Below, piece after piece: positions 35,448 to 46,932 of a DNA stretch of 60,000 nt (its first letter is position 1; every line of letters starts with the position of its first letter). A program made the position numbers and the translations under genes. Source of the DNA: Symsagittifera roscoffensis (Eukaryota > Xenacoelomorpha > Acoela > Convolutidae); the NCBI RefSeq assembly GCF_963678635.1, contig NC_087063.1:32812599-32872598 (forward strand). The letters are read 5' to 3'. The notes under the pieces are model-generated. The model did no database searches. It was not told the origin of the DNA and saw only the letters and a list, made by a program, of their open reading frames with translations.

Positions 35448-35995
35448 AAAATACAAGACAGCGAAAAAAAAACTTTTCAAATATCTTTTAGGTGCGGTAT
35501 TGGAACCAGATCTAAACTAGAATTTATTAATGGATATTATTCTGATATTTTATCTTTATAAATTATTGAATACTAACCAATCAAACTCCATCAAACTAAC
35601 AACCCACTTATTTGTAAGTGCTGAAACTACTTTCAGCACCAGAGCAATTTGAATTAAACTTAGAATACAGTTGTTCTCATTCTGGAAACTAACTCGCATA
35701 AACCGGTGTACACTAGATCTATTGAAACTGGGAGAAGTAAGAGTAAGATTAAGATTGGTATTAGACTTGCACGAATCTATCCGGACAAAAAAAAGATAGC
35801 GTGACGAGCAGACGGTGTACCTTATCTGAAATTACTCTATGAGTTTACCAAATAACATATAAACTCATCTGGTGCCACCAAAAGTCTCAAACAAGACCTT
35901 AACCAACTTAGATTAGAAAAAATAACCAGAACATCAGATTAGAATTAGACAAATACAACACTTAAAAAAATTTTATACGACAAAATTTAGTAGAA

Positions 35996-36178
35996 ATGTC
36001 CCTACGACTCAATAGATCAGAGCCAGTTTTCCGAACAGAACGAGAACTACCCGGTATTGAAAGAAGACCTCGGACAAGAGACGAGGTACGACTAGAAAGA
36101 AATCTACCAATCAATTTCATGATTGTACGACAAAAACTAGATCAAACACTTTTACATTTAGAATACTTTCAGCAGTAA
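35996..36178 (+). CDS. Small leader ORF, 60 codons
   Basis: MSLRLNRSEPVFRTEREL at the start, ending LEYFQQ. In the array copies (26,980, 28,603, 30,668) the same sequence is frameshifted near SDKRRR, while this copy and 32,554-32,740 retain most of it. Arginine-rich; no family recognised. It may be a small leader-encoded protein or non-coding. Confidence 0.3.
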   Translation: MSLRLNRSEPVFRTERELPGIERRPRTRDEVRLERNLPINFMIVRQKLDQTLLHLEYFQQ

Positions 36179-37172
36179 ATTTAAGTTTTCATTTACTGAC
36201 ATAAAATTTTGAAGGAACAACTTCAATAACTTTTCATGGCGCTAAACCTAATAATTATACAATAACGACCGTGAAAACATCACTAGTCGTTCTCCTTGAA
36301 AAATCTGCAGGAAATTAAAAACATCTCGAAAAAAAAATGTTTATTGAATAAAAAAGTACAAAAATTAGTTAGTATAAAGCGTAAATTGTTATTATTTATA
36401 AATAATTCCTTCATCACAGCTTCATCATCTAAAACAACAGCAAATCTCAAAAACTATCAAACATCAAAACTAAAAACTTAACCTTTTTAACTTAAGCTTT
36501 TATCGAAAAACTATCAAGGCTTATAATTGTTTTCACTCGAATTAATTTCATTTAAAATTGCAGATCATCAAGGCTTCACTTGGATCATTAATTTAACTTA
36601 AGCTAAATCTAAATTTCTGATCATCAAGGTTTATCCTTGGATCAAATATAACAATTTTGTTCTCCCCCTCACATATTAATTAGTGTCTAACGATCTCAAA
36701 CGTCGATTCACTACCCAACCCTTATTAAAGACCCAGAATTAACAGAAATTTTTGAAATAGCTAAACATTTTAATTAGGATAAACAATGAAGAACATCGGT
36801 TACTCATCCTTCACTCGATCCCCTTCCTCTTAAATGATCCAGGCTAAAACACTTAAACTTAAACTTAATAAGTCATAAAAAAGTATCTAACGAACTACTT
36901 GCGTTCTAATTATACCTGAACCTTGTTGATCGATTTCTATTCTCCAACCCTTGATCACAAATCACAACCCCTAAGTAAGATTAGGTAAGTCTATGTTAAC
37001 TTAGAATTATTCACGAGAAAGTAACAATCATTCTCACGAATCCATATATACTTTTTTCTCCAAGCCGACAAATACGCCCCAAATTAACCTAACCACAAAA
37101 AATTGTAAGGACTAACAGTTTAAGACACTAGAAATCACTAACCCCAATTCTGCATCTATCATCCTAAGCCTT

Positions 37173-37331
37173 ATGTCAAGAGACAATTTAAAAAACGAAC
37201 AAACAATTGTATTACACAACTGTATAATAAATGACGAAAGATACGACCTCGTAATCACACCACCACAGAGAAACAATAGGATACATAAGAACAAAAGACA
37301 AACACTAAGAAAAAAAATTTTTAACAACTAA
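37173..37331 (+). CDS. Small basic leader ORF upstream of gag, 53 codons
   Basis: MSRDNLKNEQTIVLHNCIIN at the start, then lysine/arginine-rich, ending 99 bases before the gag ATG. The homologous copy at 33,731 lacks this stop and runs further in the same frame, suggesting a longer original ORF overlapping the gag start. Confidence 0.35.
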   Translation: MSRDNLKNEQTIVLHNCIINDERYDLVITPPQRNNRIHKNKRQTLRKKIFNN

Positions 37332-37430
37332 AAACAAATTATTAGGAAACAATTTTCAAAAACGAAGAAACGCATTCTCATAATCAGAAACAAGCGCAAA
37401 ACAAGCGCAAAACAGTGATACAATACAAAA

Positions 37431-40400
37431 ATGACTCGAAATGAAGAAAACCTAGAAGATTCAACACTCCCGTTTTTAATACATCCACAAGCTGAAGCTC
37501 GAGGACAGGTACAATTTTGCCCAAATTTGATCATAAAATTATTCGAAAAAGGAGTCTACATTTAGTCTCAATATGGAATCTACACAAAATAAATCAGTTC
37601 GCCAAACGCATTTCATGACAATTATCTCATCAAACTGATGACGTAGATATTGAAACTTCACAAGTTTTTACAGAATACATGAAAAATATACAACATCAAA
37701 ACTCACAAAGAGCAAATTCAATATTCACAAACGATGTAATTTCACTTATCTATCGGTATTTATCTATAATAGAATTGAAAGAACCTCAAGGCGATTCACC
37801 AACTCAAAACTCTCGATATACAACCGTACGCCAAGAAATACAATTATTTTCCAAATTTTTGAAATGCAATCAGTGAAAATCTAACTAGTAACGAAATAAC
37901 ACAACACATTAAACACGATTCACAAAAAATCTTAGCATGGTTCATATTCAATTATTTTGATCATAATATTGATCTTCTCGCACTAGCAAGAAAAAGTTTT
38001 AGACCAAAAAATACAGACGACAAAACCATATTAGCAGAACAAACAGATTATGTTTGGGACCCTGAATGGCCTCATGAATCAATTATTGATATACCGACAG
38101 ATATATCAAGCCAAGCAAAAAACAAAATCTCTATTCACAAAGATTATGTTAAAATATACCCACTTACAATTGACACAACACATTTAAACTATATTTCATC
38201 CTTTCCTGAAACAGCAGGAAAAAATAGTCTAAACTCTACTTCTATAGATCAGGATAACTTAAACGGAACAAGAAACCCTACCAATAAGATATAGAAACCC
38301 CATCATATTTTGTAAATGAAGAAATAAAGGAAACAATAACAACAGAAGCAAAACAAAGCATTTCACCTATTCAACACAAATTTACAACTCCAAACCAAAA
38401 AAACCCAACGTTACAACAAACAATTATACAATCCACAGTAAAACACTATGTTGCTCAAAAACCTTCACAAATGGAGTACCAAACGTTTCGATCAGTAAAA
38501 AAAATTCATCATATAAACAAAAAACATCTTATAGAAATAATTTCGCAGAACATTATTATAATTATGTAAATAGATCAAAAACAACAAAACCTTCTAATTT
38601 GAATACTCAGAACTACTCCTATTCACAAAGTCAAAATATACCACAATCAACTTCAAACTCAGTAAATTTTAATGATCAACCACGATATTCACAAGATCAA
38701 AGTAAAAATTACCCATTTTTTCAACAAAATAAAAAAAATACAAATAGATACCATACTAGAAATCAACCTATTTTTTATACAGCTAATTATTTCCCATCAG
38801 ATGATGAGGCATATTATAATCAAAGTCATCAAAGATTTAATTTAGGCCAAAGACATCGATCTTACAGTTTTGATCAACCAGATATTTTCGAACCATACAC
38901 ACGAGATGAACAAATACGACAACCTAGAAATAGTCCAACATCATACAATAAAATTTTTCAACCACAAAACCCAGTCAACACACAATCTTACCAACCAAAT
39001 GCATAACGAAATCCCACTGCCATATTTTTTACAACAAAATGAAATAACAAAAAGTCAACTTACAAACTTTCCCAATTACCAAATGCCGCAGAATCACTAC
39101 AAATGACTATTAATCCATACCTTATGGGTGAAACATCAATATCATCGATTAAGCCACTAATGGTATTTACAGGCACAGATCCTGAATACTCTGTAGAAGA
39201 TTATCTAAATGCAGTCACAGCAAATTTAATTTCAAATGGTTTTCAGTTTTATCTATAGAAATAAAATCAGATTGGAAAAAATTCACACAAGATTTCTCAA
39301 AAATGTTTGATTCTGAAAGAAATAAGCAACATCAAAGAGTTTTATGCAATGAAATTCGTAGACTATCAAATGAAAAAATTCAACAACTTGCAATAAGAAT
39401 TGATACTTTAGTCAGAAAAGGCAGTTTCACTAAATAACCATGATTATAAAAACACAAAGATGACAAAAATCTTAATGGTGACTCTAACACCTCAATTAAA
39501 AATAGAAGCAATAAAAAAGAGAGCATCACATCCTTCCTCAATCCGAGAACCAGATTTAGATTTTAGGAAACTAGTAGATAAACTGGAACGCGCAGAAATC
39601 ACTATGAAACTAGAAGAAACAGAAAACCTAAAGCTACAATATGTCAACAACATCCAAACCACTACTTCACAAATAAACAATATTCATGACTCCGATACAG
39701 AATTATCTGAAAAAATCAATGAAATTTTAAACACCTACGAGAAAAACCAAAATTTCAAAGGTAAACCATCATTCAAAAAAATGGTGCAATTTTTGCTGAA
39801 GATACCTACAGATCATTGCCGTATGCAGACAAAAACAACAAGACAATCAAAATAAGCCACAAAAGTATAGAGAACCAAATAAATTATTTCGTCAGTACAT
39901 GAAAAAAGATCAAAATTTACCCAAGAAAAATTTTCATAGAAATAATAGTTCAGAAAAACGACTTCCAAATAACTCAATCTACTCTAGACAACAATCACCT
40001 TTTAATCTGAATTATCGAGGACGATCAGCAAACTACAGAAATTCACAAAATTTCTTACAAAACAGATATAGTCGATCAAACAGTTGAAATAATCAGTATC
40101 AAAATAGCTATACAAGATCAAATTCAAACCGACCTGAATTTTTGTTTGATACCAGTTCCCATTCAAATTCTAGAAATAGATATTATTCAAATGATCGACC
40201 TAGAAACTCTTCAAATAATAGAAATAGAAATTATTCTAACGATAGGAAGAGAAACTATTCAAATGATCGAAATCATAAATATCAAAATAGATCACGCAAC
40301 AATTCACAGAACAGAAATTCAAGTTATATGACAGACAAGGAAACTACTCTCAGTCACCACATAGGAATAACACACGTTATCAAATTTCACAACAAAAATG

Positions 40401-40515
40401 TAGTAGTAATACACCTAAACATCAAAGGCCAATCAATCAAGTACAAACAACTGAAGAAACTCAACCAGACCCCCCTGGTATTGATAATACTGAAAGCACA
40501 GAACTGCAATTAAAT
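37431..40515 (+). pseudogene. gag region, broken
   Basis: The likely start is ATG 37,431 (MTRNEENLEDSTLP). The frame is broken by several stops and shifts. Segments include an N-terminal part (to about 37,870), a Q/N-rich linker (38,599-39,006), a retrotransposon gag/capsid domain opening with VFTGTDPEYSVEDYL (about 39,160-39,840) and an R/S/N/Y-rich tail with repeated NYSNDR (about 39,900-40,330). A CX2C piece near 39,785 (WCNFC, out of frame) is the remains of a zinc knuckle. Gag would form the particle core and package RNA. The large Q/N-rich and R/S-rich stretches are notable for a gag. Confidence 0.75.
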
Positions 40516-41580
40516 CAAATAAATTGCGAATCCACAGACAGTGAAAGTGACACAGACAATACAATTTCAATTAACATGATACATGTTGAAAATGGCTACG
40601 AACCTATTATATACGAACAACCAATACGTTCCCATATCTATCAAAATCATGATCACTTCCTCTTAAATTATTATACAAGACCTATAAGCAGTAACAAGAC
40701 AATAGAAAAAACAGTAGAAGAAATAACAGAAAAAAAAAACCCACAGAATATTCAAGCACAAGTAACATTTACCAACATATACCTAAAGAAACGCAATTAC
40801 CAAAAAAAAACTTGGACAATACCACTCATTTTAAAAAGTCCAAAATGCAATGAACTTCAAACACCAGACCTCGAAATTGAATTTGTAATAGATTCCGAAG
40901 CGGATCCAAACATCATTAACATCCCCACTTGGAATGAAAATAATACCCTTCAAAACAACATGCAGGCTAGCAGCAGCACAAGGATCAACCCTAACAAATT
41001 ATTGAAAAATCCAACTTTTCCGTGTTCCCACTCGAACAATGGAACAGAGTAAACTTTTGAGCAAGCCATTTAAACAAACCTTCTATACCACAGATATAAA
41101 ACATAATATCATTGGAATCCCATTTATTACTTAATATATACCAACTATAAATATCTTAAACAGCAGAACCCATTCAAAAGATAAATACACAAGAAGGAAA
41201 AACACAGCTCTAACATTTTTTTAAAGAAAAAACAATCAACCACCATTTTCTCCAAATTTTACCCTATATACAATCAGGAACGAAAACACCTGAAATCACT
41301 AGCGGGTTTTATTTATAACTTCTCAATCAAACAAGTTCACCAATACAATAAAGAACAAAATATACAACATCTCTATATGTCTGACCTTGAATTCAGACCA
41401 ATTCATAAATTTTTCCGAGTAACAATTTCATCTATCAAATACATGAAAAACTCAAACTCAGACATGATTTCCTTAACTAACCATTCCGTAAATAACAATT
41501 CTCCATATAAAATAACCCTACCTCTAGGACTCTTAGGTTATTGTGAAACTAACGCAACAATTTCTCTCACAAAGGAAGTA
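40516..41580 (+). pseudogene. Retroelement protease region, broken
   Basis: The open frame 40,576-41,052 contains EFVIDSEADPNIINIP, which aligns with the retropepsin motif (I)DSGA(D/E); the catalytic-loop glycine is replaced by glutamate (about 40,891-40,899). Sequence continues in other frames with stops, then the open frame from 41,377 that ends at the transposon insertion. Confidence 0.7.
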
Positions 41581-41606
41581 CATTACGTCGCCAATCCGTG
41601 TTATTT
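41581..41606 (+). repeat. Left terminal inverted repeat
   Basis: 26 bp starting CATTACGTCGCCAATCC, perfect match to the reverse complement of 49,594-49,619. Confidence 0.95.
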
Positions 41607-41633
41607 CAATAGTCAGATTTGACTATTAGTGTA

Positions 41634-41962
41634 CATGGATTCCGAATTCAAATGATATAACATGCACATGCCATGGATTCCGCGTTCAAATACTCGCATG
41701 GCGGCACGAACAGGCATAAACGCAAAATCCCGGAATCCGGGACAATCAATTAAACCACCGAAAATTGGCAAAATCCCGGAATCCATGGTATAGCGAACAA
41801 TTACTTGAATTCGGAATCTAGGACATGGTCCCGGAAACCGAGCCATTTTTACTCAACCACTAAACAAATAGTTGCTAAACAAATAGTTGATAAATTCAAT
41901 ACACTATAACCATGGAATCCAAGACGTTGGAATCCAGTGAGAAAAATGGCATGGAATCCAAG
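41634..41962. repeat. Left subterminal GGAATCC motif cluster
   Basis: About nine GGAATCC/GGATTCC motifs or one-base variants, many as CATGGAATCC or CCCGGAATCC, in both orientations (41,643; 41,674; 41,731; 41,777 and others). Likely transposase-binding sites. Confidence 0.75.
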
Positions 41963-42505
41963 ACTTTTATATTTTTGAATTTATCTGGCAGAAGTTTACA
42001 GTTTTTAAGCAATTTTATTCCATCTTTTTTGTTTAGTTTGTCCTACAAGTTATTATAACTGCAACTATTAACTTACGTGCTAAAATACTGTATTCCGATG
42101 AAAAAAGTTGTGGGTACAATCGTTTGATCAAACTTAGTTATAACTACTTGTAGTTGCAACTACTAACTAATTAGTTAATTTCGAGCGTGCCGAAATACTG
42201 CACTGAGGTTAAGACACTGCCAGTGTCTGAACTTGTTTGATCAAACTTTGTTATAAGTAGGCTTCTTGTAGTTGCAACTACTAACTAATTAGTTACTAAG
42301 TAATTAGTAATTTCGAGCGTGCCGAAATACTGTACATGTACTTCGTATGAAAAAAGTTGTGGGTGCAAATGTTTGAACTACTACTAGTAGTAACTACACG
42401 TATGTAACATACAGTATGTTGAACATAAAATATATGGAACTTCAATTGAATGGGTGTAACACAACTTGAAAAGTTTCTAAGGTAAAAAAGCTGAGCTTGT
42501 GAACT
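41963..42505. other. Left non-coding arm of the transposon
   Basis: No gene. Contains short reiterated phrases: two or three copies of CTACTAACTAATTAGTTA and of GTGCCGAAATACTG-TA. 3' end signals of the SET gene would lie here. Confidence 0.6.
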
Positions 42506-44291
42506 TCACATGTTGAACATATATCGAGCAACTTTATCGCCATAATCGTATCGTAGCTGTTCGAAAGGCTCAATGTTTCTTCGGGCTTTGAATACAGCTA
42601 ATCGTTTTGGCGGATCGAAGGCATTAAGAACAACTTCTATGATCTTCATATTCGCATCCAAATTCTTCTTGGAGTTTAGCGTGCTGTGATTAGCCAGTCG
42701 ACCAAGACAGCGGTTGGTTGGATGTTCAACACACACTTCTGAAGAAGCATCGATGAAACGCTTCACAGGCGCGCCAATTTCCAGCACAAATTCAGTCGGA
42801 ACAGAACGGTTCCTTATCAAATCTTGATATGTTTTATCTGTCACAGCAACCCCATGGTAGTCCATGATAATATCATCCTTCTGGAAGGCCTGTGTGCTGA
42901 CAACGCCTGAATCAGAAAATGTTAAACATTTAAAGTTTACTCTATATTATGTAACACTGTTACATGGCATTTTTGAATGGAATTCAAAAAACTGTATTGG
43001 TTGAAAACTTTATGACTTTTTAAAACTTTAAACTATAACGTTTGAATCAAAAAAGAAATTTTTTTGAAAAAGAAACTTTTGAAAGTTTTGGAAACTTGTC
43101 GTCAACGTTTTCAAGAAACGCAAGATTACCTCTTCCGAAGGTAGGGAAAACAACATCACAAATGCCAACCCATTCTTGCGTATCACATCTGTGGGCCAGA
43201 AGCGTTTGTGCTTCCAATGAAAGAAAGTTTCCAGTGCCTTTATAACTAATGCCGCTGGAATCAGAAAGCGGCTTTTGTTGTCGCTTGCTTTTCTCTTTCT
43301 GCAGCATGGCGATTTGGGACATGACTTTCTTTAGGTCGTGATGAGTTTCCCATTTGTTTCGCTGGAAAAAACCCGACACGCGCGTCTCCGATACAACAAA
43401 GTTTGGATACTGTTTCACAAAAGCTTGTGCTCTAATTGTCTGTCTAATGTATCTTTGTTGATCTTGTCTACATCGCACAGCTTTTTCAACATCTTTGTAG
43501 GTGTGATTGACAATCTGGAAAAACGTGAGCGTATTGTTTCATACATTCAATTGATAAATTGTGATACTGTATAAAAAAAATGTGAAGTACAAATCAGCTG
43601 AAACAGTCGAAACTTTCCGAAAAATTCCGAGTCGAAACGTTTTTTAAATTGAAAAAATTCTTGGAAAATCAAAGTAGTACCTTGTGAATTTCCTGCGTTT
43701 TGTGTTTCACCAGTTGAAATGCAGGATCTTTTGACAAAGGCATGAATTTTGCCACTTGACGATCGAGCAATGTCTTGGGTCGCTTAGCAGGCTCCATTTG
43801 AGCAGAAATCTAAACAGATCCTTCTAGAACGAATATTCCCCGTTGTGTTCAAATCATATTAGGAAGTTCAACTTCCACAGACTTATAAGTTAAAAGTTGA
43901 AACGTACCATGTCAGAAACTGTGGCGGCAATTCTATTCACACGAAACTTGGTGTTTCCACTGGAGTTCACAAAAAAAAGTTCTGTTTTGACTTGGATTGG
44001 TTGCTCAGGGAAAGATCGGGTGAAAAAAATCTTTTCTTCCGGGACACTCTGAGGTAAGAAATGTGGTCTAACTTCAGTGTGATAAAGTTTCAAACCCTGT
44101 ACGAGCCATCGCGGCAAAATGTGATTCGAACGTTCAGTAGACACTAAACAAAGTTTCACAATTTTGAAAAAAAGTTATACGGAAGAAATTCAAGATGACT
44201 CACTTTCACTTGGTTCAATTGAAACCGTTATACAAGTATCGTCCTCATCTGACAATGCCACAAACGCTTGTGCAACTGCATGAACAGACAT
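42506..44291 (-). CDS. SET-domain protein of KMT5A/SET8 type carried by the transposon
   Basis: Exons 44291-44204, 44143-43908, 43809-43681, 43514-43130 and 42906-42506 have GT-AG borders and compatible phases, giving 412 codons plus stop. The last two exons form a SET domain: FGRG-VVSTQAFQKDD-IIMDYHG, then FIDASSE, LGRLANHS and finally QLRYDYGD. These match the order GRGV...F...YHG, (C/I)DAT, GRLINHS and ELLYDYGD of KMT5A, the nuclear enzyme that monomethylates histone H4 lysine 20; the NHS and YDYG residues that form the S-adenosylmethionine and lysine pocket are present. Upstream exons are not recognised. The domain has no nonsense change. The PN of the usual NHSxxPN is replaced by TLNSKKN, as KMT5A also lacks it. 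It may be one gene with the N-terminal segment at 44,376-45,279. Histone substrate and activity are inference. Confidence 0.85.
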
Positions 44292-44375
44292 GCAGCTTAT
44301 GGTTTTTTCTATTATTGATGGCACGACATAACAGTATAAGAAGGCTGTCACAAGTTGAAATAACGAAACACGTTG

Positions 44376-45279
44376 TTAATGGGTTAAAAAACCCGATTCT
44401 TGGAAAACATCCAAGTGCTCTTTAACAAGTGTTTCGATTTCTTGCCTCTCGCAATGTTCATTTTGGTCGTCTTTGGACGAAGCAGCTTCAAGTTGTTCTT
44501 GAACGCGTGCAAGTTTTGCAGCTATCTAAACTCAAAACAAAAACCTTTAGTTGAACTACAAAAGTGAACAAAAATATTAGCTGAAGGTTTCCAACTCTTC
44601 ACGGTTTGAGCAGCAAAAATGCTTTTTGTTTCAAAACAAAAGGAATTTTACCTCGGTTTGCGAGTCATTGTTCGTTGGAATAACTCGTTTTGCCATATTC
44701 TCAGATGAAGACTCAGTCGGAGGCTCTGTACTTGAACTGCCAGCCTGAGTAGCAGTCGCCGACTGCGGCGTGAACAGAGGTATTTCCCCTTGACAAAGTT
44801 GATGAATGCTGGTTTGAAGGAGTTGATTCTGAAGGTTGAGAAAAAAAACGACTGAGTTCTGTTCCATTGGCAGTGTAATCATCATGATGATCAGTGGGCT
44901 GGCTGGCAATTTGATTTCTATGAAAAAACGCGGGATCAAAGTGTGGGTACACCACTGGCATTGGGCTAATGAAGTTTGAATACCCTTCACTTCGAGAAGA
45001 CACTTGCTGCGGAGTCTCCAATGTGTGGTAAGTATTGTCATTATGATTAACATCTGTAATAATTGTACAAGGTTCAGCATAGGGCATAGGGCCGAATCGG
45101 ATGGGGGTTCCTAAAGGAACTTCCACAGATGGGAGCTGTGCAAAAATTTGGTCGAAACTCCGAGATGTACTACATCTGTTAGTAACAGACTGTTGACTAG
45201 ATGGAGGTTCATTATGATCTCTATGGAAAACAGGAGTTTCAAGTTGCGCAGTATTCACAGCAGGAAGTTCGGAGTCCAT
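44376..45279 (-). CDS. S/P/Q-rich protein, probably the N-terminal part of the SET gene
   Basis: ATG 45,279. Exon 45279-44652, intron 44651-44526, exon 44525-44376 ending TAA. Low-complexity S/P/Q/N-rich sequence (PSSQQSVTNRCSTSRSF) is followed by a helical K/E-rich segment (AAKLARVQEQLEAASSKDD). The frame shifts by one base at an eight-base A run (44,841-44,848, T run on the coding strand); with seven bases the exon would be open and its donor in phase. If GTTTTTTAACC...TTGTGACAG (44,392-44,345, 48 nt) is an intron, the TAA is removed and reading continues in phase into the SET exons: 683 codons in seven exons. No known domain. Confidence 0.65.
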
Positions 45280-45396
45280 AGTTCAGGTTAACGAAACTTG
45301 GAATGAAATGAGAAGTGACTAGAAAGGATTGCAGAATCGAATGAATCACCCTCGGAGGGTGTTACTAACAACTTACTAATAATAGTTTTTTTTTCA

Positions 45397-45592
45397 ATAA
45401 TTGAAGTTCAATTGGTGTTCAATTGGTACTCAAATTGGTTGTGATAATATGCCATATTATACTATATTATATTATACAGTGTATAATTGACTCTTAATTG
45501 CTGAATTACTGCAATAATATAATATAGTATAATATGGCATATTATCACAACCAATTTGAGTACCAATTGAACACCAATTGAACTTCAATTAT
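45397..45592. repeat. Perfect palindrome, two 79-bp arms, 38-bp spacer
   Basis: Arms 45,397-45,475 and 45,514-45,592 are exact reverse complements. They contain reiterated CAATTGGT/ACCAATTG and AT-rich TATTATACTATATTA. The palindrome lies in the 450-bp gap between divergent genes (starts at 45,279 minus and 45,732 plus), so it may be a shared promoter, a replication/fold-back feature or a remnant inserted MITE. No separate TSD is evident. Confidence 0.9.
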
Positions 45593-45731
45593 CGTTTCAA
45601 TAGTCGTTTTATGCGGTTAAAATAAAGGTTTAAATTGGTTGTTAAAAAATATACTCATCATGACAATTACTCATCATGAGTACAATGATTGTACTAAATA
45701 TTATTCATTTAGATAAAATCGCTCCTACAAG

Positions 45732-46932
45732 ATGCTTCCATCATTGTTCAAGGAAAAAGAAGAAGTGCAAGTTCTTGATGCTGTGACGTACATTTGGGAA
45801 GCCGCTAGAATACTGGGTTTCATTAGTAACTGGGGTGTGAGTGTCAAATGGACTGAATGGAAGGGTCCACCCGTACAGATAACAATTCCAGAAGACCTTC
45901 GCGACAATCGGAGGATGAAACATTGGAAAATAAGAAAGACAATCAAAGTTGTTGAAGAGCCAGATAGGGCTAAAAGAAGAAACAAAAAAGATCCACTTCT
46001 GTTCAACCCAAGACGTTTAACTCGCAATACAGATGTTTTTTTCTGTGCTGCTTGTGAAACAGATTGCGTTGACAAATGCATTCTGATGACAGGGGTTGTA
46101 CTGTACAACGATCCTTTCAAACGGGAATGTACATTGAGAATTTTGGACTCGGAGCACGATGAAAACCCCCGAGAAGAAACAGAGGCTAACATATTGGTTG
46201 TAAAATACAATCAACTTCGAAATCAAGGGCTCTTTGAAGATACGCTTACATCTGAGGTACTTATTCGCTTTAAAAAACATCTTTCAAAACATCATTCGGA
46301 AAGAAGTTCAACTTCAAAAGAAGTTTTTTTGAATAGCTGAAATTGAAAAACATATTTTAACTTCATTCATAATCTGTTTGAAATCGTGAATTGTTTCAGA
46401 CATCTTTTTGTGACACGGCTACTTTAGTTTTGGAGCCATGTGAGGTTCAGGATCATCAACGTAATCCTACAAAAAGAGCTAAAAAAGACGAAAAAGAAAT
46501 TGACATGCTGACACTTCTCGAAGCCACAGAAGACATAGTGCCTTTGACCTTTGTCCCTTGTTCCAACGGTGTCCTCATGGTTTGTTAACAAAATTATTAC
46601 AAGCATTGGAAGTGTGTGCCGCAATTTTTTCAGATGTCATAAAGTTAGGAATATATGTCTCAGCGCCCGATCAAAATATTTTGTATAAAATTCAATTCTT
46701 TGTTTCTCAGGTTGGATCAACTGCTTTCTATGGAGGGGAAAATTGCAGAGTAGACAGCTTGGAGTTTGAAGGAAGGACAAAAAAGGCCTTTGCACAGTTG
46801 ACATGCATAAATAACAAGGACATTTCTATAAGGATGCCTGCACTCTTGGTTCAGCTAGCTTGTGAAGACTACCTCAAGGTAAAGTTTTTTTTAATGAAAC
46901 ATTCCGAATTTTTATTGTCCCCGATTCCATGA
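45732..46932 (+). CDS. Unknown three-exon protein in the transposon, 330 aa
   Basis: Exons 45732-46322, 46400-46579 and 46711-46932 (introns 77 and 131 nt, GT-AG, all phase 0). N-terminal part is charged with WEAARILGFISNWGVSVKW; residues about 97-118 contain CAACETDCVDKC, a CX2CX3CX3C cluster that might bind metal; a lysine-rich patch NPTKRAKKDEKE looks like a nuclear localisation signal; C-terminal part YGGENCRVDSLEFEG. No family recognised. It is divergent from the S/P/Q-rich gene and convergent with the transposase candidate, whose last 21 bases overlap its own. An accessory role in transposition or regulation is plausible but only inferred. Confidence 0.7.

Larger units (their letters stand above)
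25198..35566 (+). repeat. Complex tandem array with five unit starts
   Basis: Units begin with ACGCAATAAAAGTTTTAAGATG at 25,198, 27,286, 28,909, 30,975 and 34,225. A full unit (about 2.07-2.09 kb) has a B part with exon-like ORFs followed by an LTR-like A part that starts TGAATACTAACC. Unit 2 is about 460 bp shorter because 27,505 joins CTTTTGA directly to TTGTTACTC. Units 3 and 4 have a rearranged stretch in place of ATAACAGTCAAAATAAATTCG. Unit 4 is followed by a longer copy of the retroelement leader (32,190-33,965). Units are nearly identical over hundreds of bases, so the expansion is recent or was spread by gene conversion. Confidence 0.85.
35567..37430 (+). repeat. 5' LTR candidate plus leader
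   Basis: The first about 35 bases after TGA match 59,967-60,000, which should be the start of the 3' LTR. The identity also extends about nine bases upstream (ATAAATTAT), so the true LTR start may be slightly left. The leader contains two small ORFs. The twin hairpin of the array copies is replaced here by one stem, GTGCTGAAA-CTAC-TTTCAGCAC (35,618-35,639). Confidence 0.6.

Noticed and set aside
41634-41962. CRISPR-like or satellite array at transposon ends
   Set aside because: Motifs are short, in both orientations and unevenly spaced; subterminal binding sites explain them better.
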